Part shown: positions 56,394 through 64,000 of the stretch, piece by piece | How positions within the stretch are numbered: position 1 is the first letter of the stretch | How the letters are laid out: every line of letters begins with the position of its first letter | NCBI GenBank assembly: GCA_024803745.1 | Contig: JANJXV010000043.1 | Coordinates: forward strand, 5,477,518-5,541,517 | Length of the DNA stretch: 64,000 nt | Direction: 5' to 3' | DNA from: Megascapheus bottae | Taxonomy: Eukaryota; Chordata; Mammalia; Rodentia; Geomyidae | The notes under the pieces: model-generated | Told to the model about the DNA's origin: nothing | The model's input: the letters and a program-made list of their open reading frames with translations, nothing else | Databases searched by the model: none | Translations under genes and position numbers: made by a program

Positions 56394-57133
56394 ACAGTTG
56401 CTGGTGGGGTTGTGGAGAAAAAGGAACCCTACTACACTGCTGGGGGGAATGCAGACTAGTTCAGCCACTCTGGAAAGCAGTGTGGAGGTTTCTTAAAGAA
56501 CTGAAAATAGACCTTCCCTATGATCCCGCCATACCACTTCTGGGCATCTATCCTAAACATCATGACCCAAGATATTACAAGGACACTTCCTCAGCTATGT
56601 TCATCTCTGCACTATTTGCAATAGCCAGGCGATGAAAACAATGCAGATGTCCTACTGCAGATAAATGGCTACAGAAAATGTGGTATATATACACAATGGA
56701 ATTCTACATAGCTAACAGACAAGATAAAACAATGGCATTCGCAGGGAAATGGATGAATCTAGAGCGAATCATGTTGAGTGAGACAAGTCAAAACCTAAGG
56801 AACAAAAGGCGCTTGGTATCCCTAATATGTGGCTATTAAGAGTACAAGAGCAAGGACACAATATTTGCATACCCAATGCTATGGACATGGTAATGGAAAT
56901 ATAAACGTAACTATATAGACATAAAAACCTATGACTCTATAGACAAAATGTCTTATTTCTTAAATTAATATGTTTCTATGACATACAAAACCTTAGCCTA
57001 ATTTTGATTAAGTTCTACATACTAAGTCCAAGTGATTGTAAAGAGAGATTCCCTCCTTGAACACTTGTTAGTTAAACTTGTCATTTAAAATATGATGTAA
57101 AAAATCAACATTAATAAATTCCTTAAAAAACCC
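56394..57133 (+). mobile_element. LINE-1 3' part of the U6/L1 chimera
   Basis: Second-subfamily L1: ORF2 C-terminal end and 3' region, ending in A-rich tail near 57133. Flanking AAAAAGTCGTAGATC (56272-56286, before U6) and AAAAAGTCCCCCATC (57134-57148) match at 11 of 15 bases, with a four-base mismatch block. That suggests one integration event covering both parts. Confidence 0.9.
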
Positions 57134-57148
57134 AAAAAGTCCCCCATC

Positions 57149-58021
57149 TGTAAATTACTAAAAGGAAAGAAAGCATTTGCCAAGAAATCAGAAAGCCCTG
57201 AGTTCAAACACCAGTGCTACCAAAACAAAAATGATCTGTTTGTGTCCACTTTTCAAAATTTATCTTTTTATTTTTTGTTGTAAGGTATAGTGGTGCTACA
57301 GGTATATTTGACACATAGTTGGGATTTTCATTATTTATTGAAATTGGAATAAACAAAATAAAATATACTCAGAATGGTTAAAAACATCAGGAAACTCTAA
57401 AGGGAAATAAAGCTGTGTGATGCTGGCTTATCCTTGTCATCTTAGCTACTCAGGAGGCTGAGACCTGAGGGTCATGGTTCAAAACCAGCACCAGGGACAG
57501 CACCCAGATCCTGAGTTCAAAAGAATATCATGACTGCATTTGCTCAGGTACATATGTGGAAAGGGATCCAGACAAATTGAGGGGATAGGTAGGACATGAG
57601 AGAGTCTATAAGAACTGTGAAATGAATGACTTTGATCATAGAGTTCATAAATAAACATGTCAAGTTGAATCCTCTGGTACAGCTTTTAATCGTAGTAAAA
57701 TTTTGAAAAAAAGGGAAAAGAAAGAAGTCACCGAGATTATGAGATCTCAAGCAGTGAGATTTCAAAACTAAAGCTGTTAAGATTTCTGAAATTTAGCACC
57801 GCAATCCTTTTTTCTTGGTCTTGAACTCTGGACCTTGCCCTGTTCCTGATTTTTTTCTCTTTTTGTCAAGACTGGCCGTCCTTTCATTGAGACATAACAA
57901 CGCTTTCAACTTTTTTGGTGTTTAATTGAAGGTCAGAGTCTTGTTGTCTTTCTTCAACATATAAGGATGTCCATTTCTAGATCCCTATGTAGATTTGTTG
58001 TGTATCAGAAAACAACTTCTT
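57149..58021. other. Flank with degraded SINEs, no gene seen
   Basis: Degraded + strand composite SINE at about 57420-57520 and degraded minus-strand SINE at about 57805-57950. The remainder is unrecognised. Confidence 0.55.
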
Positions 58022-58327
58022 TCCATATAATGAATGATTGTTGTCCTTAATGTACTATGTTGTCTCTCATCTCCTTTGCTGTCCCTTGGTTATCTCATAT
58101 TGGTATAGTATCTCACTTTGTTATCTGATATATTGAATTTATTTGTATTTGGATATTTGAAATTTGATAGGGAAGGGGGGAAAACCAAACAGGTCGGGGG
58201 TGTGGGGGGGGAGGGAAACGGGTACCAAGACATGTGAAAGGGTATCAATGTATGTGAATTAATGCACCTTCTATCTGGCAAACATCATGGAACCCTTTTA
58301 CTAATTACAATAAAAAATATGGAAAAA
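58022..58327 (+). mobile_element. 5'-truncated LINE-1 3'UTR
   Basis: Starts CCATATAATGAATGATTG within the 3'UTR, G tract at 58170-58220, A-rich tail to 58327. The next L1 begins immediately. Confidence 0.93.
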
Positions 58328-59331
58328 AAGAAACAAAAATGGCCTATAGACACATGAAGAAATGCTCAACATCTCTGGTCATAAAAGAAATGCAAATCAA
58401 AACAACTCTAAGATTCCACCTCACTCCAGCTAGAATGGCCAGGATCAGGAAAACGAATGACAACAGATGCTGGAGTGGATGTGGCCAGGAGGGATCACTA
58501 CTACACTGTTGGTGGGAGGGCAAACTCGTTCAACCACTATTGAAAGCAGTGTGGCAGTGCCTCAAAAGGCTAAACATAGAATTCCCCTATGACCCAGGAA
58601 TTCCACTACTTGGCATTTACCCAACCAACCAGAAACAAGAACATACTAAACCCACTAGCACAACCATGTTCATTGCAGCACTATTCACCATAGCAAAGTT
58701 ATGGAACCAACCTAGATATCCCTCAGCTGATGAGTGGATCAACAAGTTGTGGTATTTGTACACAATGGAATTCTATGCTGCTGTCAGAAAGAATGACATC
58801 GCCCCATTTGTTAGGAAATGGACAGACTTAGAAAAGATCATATTAAGTGAAGTAAGCCAGACTCAAAGGAACTTAGGCTCAATGGTTTCCCTCATTCGTC
58901 ATAATCAGTAGAAACCTTGGGCTCTACTAGCAGAGATTTGCAATAGAGCAAAATCTTGATACATAAGGACATATAATGTGAAGCTAATTGAAAGGACCTC
59001 CAGGATAGTGAAACAAAAGCCATATAATGAATGATTGTTGTCCTTAATGTACTATGTTGTCTCTCATCTCCTTTGCTGTCCCTTGTTATCTCATATTGGT
59101 ATAGTATCTCATTTTGTTATCTGATATATTGAATTTATTTGTATTTGGATATTTGAAATTTGAAAGGGAAGGGGGGAAAACCAAGACGGGTGGGGGGTAT
59201 GGGGAGGGAGGGAAACGGGTACCAAGACATGTGAAAGGGTATCAATGTATGTGAATTAATGCACCTTCTATCTGGCAAATATCATGTAACCCTTTTACTA
59301 ATTACAGTAAAAAAAATTAATACCTCAAAAA
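58328..59331 (+). mobile_element. 5'-truncated LINE-1 with open ORF2 C-terminus
   Basis: 58339-58911 is an uninterrupted 190-codon C-terminal end of ORF2, including [12 protein letters not shown] and ending at the usual stop. 3'UTR and tail follow to about 59331. Little decay, so a recent copy. Confidence 0.93.
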
Positions 59332-60551
59332 AAAGAACTGACCCAACTAAATACGCCTATTTCAAGCTCTGAAATAGAAATTGCAATTAGAGAACTTCCA
59401 CTTAAGAAAAACCCAGGGCCAGATGGATTCATAGCCAAATTCTATAAGGTCTTCAAAGCAGCGCTCACACCAATACTCCTCAAGCTCTTCAAGAAATTGA
59501 AAATGAAGGTTCCTTACCAAACTCATTCTATGAAGCCAGTATAACCTTCATCCCCAAACCAGACAGTGATTCATCAAAGAAAGAGAACTATAGACCTATG
59601 TCATTGATGAACATCGATGCAAAACTTCTCAACAAAATACTGGCCAACCGTCTACAACAACTCATCAAAAAAATTATACGCTATGATCAAACTGGATTCA
59701 TCACGGGGAGGCAAAGCTGGTTCAACATATGCAAATCAATTAATATAATACAACACATCAACAGGAGCAAGGACAAAAATCACATGATTGTCTCAATAGA
59801 CGCGGAAAAGGCATTTGACAAGATCCAACAGCCCTTTATGTTAAAAACTCTTGAGAAACTAGGAGTCCATGGAACATTCCTCAATGTAATAAAGGCTGTG
59901 TATGAGAAACCTACTGCTAGTATTACACTTAATGGTGAAAATCAAAAGTCATTCCCTCTCAAATCAGGAACGAGACAAGGATGCCCACTCTCTCCACTAC
60001 TCTTTAACATAGTAGTAGAATTCCTAGCCAGTGCAATAAGGCAAGAAGCCAGCATAAAGGGGATCCAAGTAGGGAAAGAGGAAATAAAACTATCCCTCTT
60101 TGCAGATGATATGATTCTGTATTTAAAGAATCCTATAGACTCTACTCCTAAGCTTCTTGAGCTGATTCAAAACTTTGGAAAGTTAGCAGGCTATAAAATC
60201 AACCCTCAAAAATCAACTGCCTTCCTTTATGCCAACAGTGAGAGGAACGAGGCAATAATCAGGAAAGAAACTCCTTTCACAATAGCCTCAAAGAAAATAA
60301 AGTACCTAGGAATTAGCTTAACTAAGAATGTAAAGGACCGTTTAGGTGAAAACTTTAAAACCCTGAAAAAGGAAATTAAAGCAGAACTAAGGAAATGGAA
60401 AAACCTCCCATGCTCCTGGATTGGAAGAATCAACATTGTGAAAATGACAATCTTGCCAAGAGCTATCTACAAATTCAATGCAATACCCATCAACATCCCA
60501 ATTTCATTCTTTAAAGAAATAGAAGAAGCAATCCAAAATTTCATATGCAAT
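59332..60551 (+). mobile_element. LINE-1 ORF2 reverse-transcriptase fragment, largely open
   Basis: 59598 to about 60545 reads openly through the RT domain: [36 protein letters not shown] and FADDMILY (the catalytic YxDD-type core). The segment begins directly after the previous L1's tail and stops at about 60551 without 3' end, where a piece of OR duplication unit begins. Confidence 0.92.
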
Positions 60552-61482
60552 TATCTGTGGATTTCTTTATGGCCATTTTTACCTCTCTTAAAGATTGTCT
60601 TGGCTGGGACTAGTGTCTCACATCTATAATCCTAGCTACTCAGGAGCTTGAAAATGGAGGATCCCAATGGAAAACCAGCTTGGGCATTTATCTGCAATTG
60701 TCCGCTAGAAATCCAGAAGTGGTTCTGTGACTCAAGGGGTAGAGCAGTAGCCTTGAGCTGAAGAGCTCAAGAACAGGAATCAGGCCCAGAGATCAAGCCC
60801 CATGACCAAAAAAAATATGATTGTGTAAATACATAAACATTATTTTATCAATATTTTTCCTCATTGTGAAATCAACTTAATTGTGGACAATTAATTTTTG
60901 GTGTTGAATATCTGAGAGACTTTCCTTCTACCTCCTGGGACTGGGGCTCTTTGTAAGTGAATACCCCACACACATCTCTCATTCTTATCAACCTTTCCCA
61001 TGCTCTGAATAAAGATTTCATTTGCTGCAATCCGTTTTGTCAATGTTTCCTCCTATTTAATGAAATACTACAGAACTTTCCAGAAAGTACTAGTCTTGGC
61101 TATATCTCCAGTTATGTTCTCTATGGGTTCCTATTGTAATTTCAGCTTCAGGTCTTACAGGTTGAGATGTGAGGATGGCGCTTCCAAGCCAGGTTGGGCA
61201 GTAAAGTCTGAGACACTCTTATCTCTACCCATAAAACTGCTGGAAGTAAACGGGGCAACCTGTGCTCACACCTGAATCCTAGCTACTCGGGAGCCTGAGA
61301 TCTGAAGATCACAGATCAAACCCAGCCTGGACATGAAAGTCCATCAGACTCTTACCTCCAATTAACCACCAGAAAACTGAAAGTGGTGCTGTGGCTGAAA
61401 CAAGAAGAGTGTTAGCCTTGAAAACTCAGAGATAGTGCCCAGGCCTAGAGTTCAAGGCCCACAACAGAGAGAGGAGAGAGGC

Positions 61483-61537
<55 letters not shown>

Positions 61538-61585
61538 GAGAGAGACAGAGAGAGAGACAGAGAGAGAGACAGACAGACAGTGAGA

Positions 61586-61647
<62 letters not shown>

Positions 61648-61810
61648 GAAACCTGGAAGTTTGAAAGACTAAATTACACAGGAGCCTGCATTCACCCCTG
61701 TCACTCAGCACTGTGTCCCAGCCAGAGCAATCCATCAAGAGAAAGAAAAAGGTGCAACCAAATTGGAAAAACAAAACCCAAAATGTCACTGTGTGTATAA
61801 GATGTGACCT
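60552..61810 (+). other. Stranded fragment of an OR duplication unit between L1 pieces
   Basis: Matches 690-1870 and 47275-48480: a composite SINE at about 60600-60830, LTR-like block at 60840-61254, SINE at 61255-61462, (GA)n microsatellite at 61465-61642, then the block with CTGCATTCACCCCTGTCAC. No OR coding exon. Both ends are junctions with L1 ORF2 sequence of opposite orientation. Confidence 0.88.
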
Positions 61811-62484
61811 GCATGGAATAATTTCTGTGTTTCTGAATCTGTCCAGGTTTGTTTTATGGCCTAACATGTGATCTATTTTGGAAAATGTTCCATGTGCTGC
61901 TGAGAAAAATGTATATTGTGTCGTTGCTGGATGGAATATAATGCAGATGTATGTTAGATCTAGTTGGTCTATATAGTTGTTCAGTTCTAAGCTTTCTCTG
62001 TTGAGTTGTTGCCTTGTTGATCTGTCCATAGGTGAAAGTGGTGTGTTAAAGTCACCGACAATCACTGTATTTCGATCTATGTATGGTTTCAGTGTGAGTA
62101 AAGTTTGCTTGATGAAGTTTGGAGCTCCGGGATTGGGTGTGTAAATATTTAGGATCGTTATGTCTTCCTGGAGGAAAGATACCTTTAGTAGTATGTAGTA
62201 ACCTTCTTTTCTTTTCTTACTAATTTTGGTTTGAAGTCTATTTTATCTGATATGAGGATGGCAACTCCAGCCTGTTTATGGTGGCCGTTAGCTTGATAGA
62301 GTTTATTCCAACTTCTCACTTTCAAAAGATACTTGTCTTTTTGGGTAAGATGTGTCTCTTGAAGACAGCAGAACGATGGCTCTTGCTTTTTGATCCAACT
62401 AGACAGCCTATGCCGTTTAATTGGAGAGTTGAGTCCATTGATATTGAGAGTTAGGATTGAGAGATATTTATTAGGTCCTACCAT
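61811..62484 (-). pseudogene. LINE-1 ORF2 endonuclease domain, truncated and frameshifted
   Basis: Begins MVGPNKYLSILTLNINGLNS at 62484 with QETHL. A frameshift occurs near 62210. VGDFNTPLSPMDRS resumes at 62062, and FSKIDHMLGHK follows before truncation at 61811. Confidence 0.9.
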
Positions 62485-62609
62485 TTTTAAAAGCTTTTAT
62501 TTGGGCCTGTGTCTTGACAGTTCTTGTGGTCCTTAGATGGTATGCTGTTTAGGTGCCATTTCTTTCCCTATATTGCATTTATTTTGGTTTTCTATGTACA
62601 GAACACCTT

Positions 62610-63727
62610 TCAGAATTCTCTGTAGTGTTGGTTTTGTTTCGACATATTGTTGCAGCTTTTCCCTGGAATGGAATGTTGTTATTGTTCCCTCAGTTATGAA
62701 TGAGAGCTTAGCTGGGTACAGGATTCTTGGTTGGTAGTTATTTGACTTAAGGGCATGACATAATGCTTCCAGTCACTTCTTGCTTGCATGGTCTCTGCTG
62801 AGTAATCTGGGGTTATTCTGATTGGTTTTCCTTTATAGGTTACTGAACCCTTTTCCCTGGCTGCCTTTAGGATCCTTTTTCTGGTTTCTACTGATCCAGT
62901 TCGGATTGTGATGTGGCGGTGACATGTTCTTTTCTGGTCAGGTCTGTTTGGGGTTCTAAAAGCTTCTTGTCTCTGGATGGGTCTGCCCTTCTGGATATTT
63001 GGGAAATTCTCTGAGATGATTCCCTGAAGTATATTTCCAATACCATTGACCTCTTTCTCCAGACCCTCCTCAATACCAATTAGCCTTAAATTAGGCTTCC
63101 TAATTGTATCTTGGACCTCCTGAAGTGCTCTCTCATTTTTCCTAGATTTGGATTGACTCATTTTCTGTTCTTTCTCTATAATAACTAAATTATCATCAGC
63201 CCCGGAAATTCTCTCCTCTGCATTGTCTAACCTGCTATCAAAGCTATCTACTTTATTTTTCATCTCCCTTGCTACTAATTGCTCATTTTTGATGCCTTGC
63301 ATCTCTTCTTTTAGATCATGTATGGATTTCTTTAGCTCCTTGATTTCCATTTGAGTGGTTAGCTCAGTAGCTTTATTTTCTTTGAACATTTGCTGGAGTT
63401 TGGTCACCTTTTTATTTGTGGATTCTATGAATTCATCCATCTTTCTTTGAATAGCCTTTATTATGGCCTCCTTTATGGCTTCTTCTTTTTTACTTATCAC
63501 CTTGTTTATGGTTTCCTCTTGTTCGGCTATGGCTTCCTCCCTTATTTCTTTCTTTATATTTTCACATTTTTCATTAATGATGTTTATCAATTGCATTGTA
63601 CAGCACTTGGAAGACTCTCCTCAAGGTTTGCCAGTGACTGTTCCATTGGCTGTTTACATTGGGTGGGGGAGGTGGGAGGTGTTGTTTCTTGATATGACAT
63701 TTTTCTTGAGTTTGTTGTTCTGCCCAT
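62610..63727 (-). pseudogene. LINE-1 ORF1, frameshifted
   Basis: Start ATG at 63725-63727. A one-base deletion near 63597 separates the N-terminal 40 or so codons from the main frame (63596-62694). A second shift near 62760, after ARSDWKH, loses the last part. The coiled coil and RNA-binding region (NLRLIGIEEGLEKEVNGIGN, PDQKRTCHRHITI) are well kept. Confidence 0.9.
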
Positions 63728-64000
63728 TTGAAAATGGGAGCAAGATTAATACTAAACACGATTATAGTTTTTCAGATATGTCCAACCTAGACCTCTGTAG
63801 CTGGCAGACTCTAGATGTTCACAAGTTTTGATTGGTGTTATCACACTTTCTTTTTGTGCAGTTACGGACTAGTCTAATTATTCACTGATAAGCGATTTAT
63901 ATCCAAAACAATAAGCCTCTCAATCCAATCTCTATTGTCTTTAAGTCCCTCTGAGCCTAGAGAATGATTAAACACCTAGATATACAATGTTGCACAACAG

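Larger units (their letters stand above)
61811..64000 (-). mobile_element. 5' part of a second LINE-1, minus strand, running off the window
   Basis: Contains part of the 5'UTR (about 63728-64000), ORF1 and the endonuclease half of ORF2. It is cut at 61811 near the end of the endonuclease domain. The window end lies in the AT-rich part of the 5'UTR, matching about 32945-33240 of the first full-length copy. Confidence 0.93.

Noticed and set aside
59598..60629. Domesticated reverse transcriptase gene (343 codons open)
   Set aside because: The frame starts mid-domain and its last codons come from unrelated OR-unit DNA past 60551. It is a young L1 fragment with no sign of a new promoter.

Overview
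This is a mammalian, almost certainly rodent, nuclear genomic window. It shows no bacterial or phage features. It holds an olfactory-receptor (OR) gene cluster buried in LINE-1 and SINE insertions. The rodent call rests on abundant tRNA-derived ID-type SINEs and 7SL/B1-like composite SINEs. The most common dimeric SINE (ID-like left arm plus a distinctive right arm) resembles my recollection of IDL-Geo, described from Geomyoidea (pocket mice, kangaroo rats, pocket gophers). That lineage is an inference only.

Core of the window: five OR family-7-like (class II) loci. Four are on the + strand, at 6869-7817, 14801-15720, 27887-28834 and 45226-46178. One truncated relic is on the - strand at 19857-20333. 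Only the 27887-28834 copy has an uninterrupted 315-codon frame. The other four carry one or two small frameshifts, two of them a single base in a homopolymer. The + strand copies sit in repeating duplication units: an upstream block with a conserved putative 5'UTR exon ending in a CAG/GTAAC donor, an intron, a single coding exon, a pyrimidine-rich microsatellite about 0.4-0.6 kb after the stop, a conserved AATAAA, an LTR-like block, and a pair of SINEs facing tail to tail through (CA)n and (GT)n tracts. The second copy (14801) has a more diverged 3' flank.

Mobile elements make up much of the rest. A near full-length LINE-1 (31667-40550, flanked by 16-bp target-site duplications) contains a GC-rich 5'UTR with tandem repeats, ORF1 with one internal stop, a degraded ORF2, and a nested second LINE-1 in opposite orientation. 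Two short LINE-1 copies have the inverted 5' part expected from twin priming. Another is a U6 snRNA/LINE-1 chimera. The region 49299-64000 is mostly a mosaic of LINE-1 pieces in both orientations plus a stranded piece of an OR duplication unit; the window ends inside the 5'UTR of a second LINE-1 on the - strand.

Because the duplication units are paralogous, several insertions have their empty site visible elsewhere in the same window. This dates insertions relative to the duplications and fixes their boundaries to the base. The most unusual single object is a 425-bp composite SINE (5808-6232). It has an ID-type promoter head and a GC-rich 15-bp minisatellite body, and is flanked by perfect target-site duplications.
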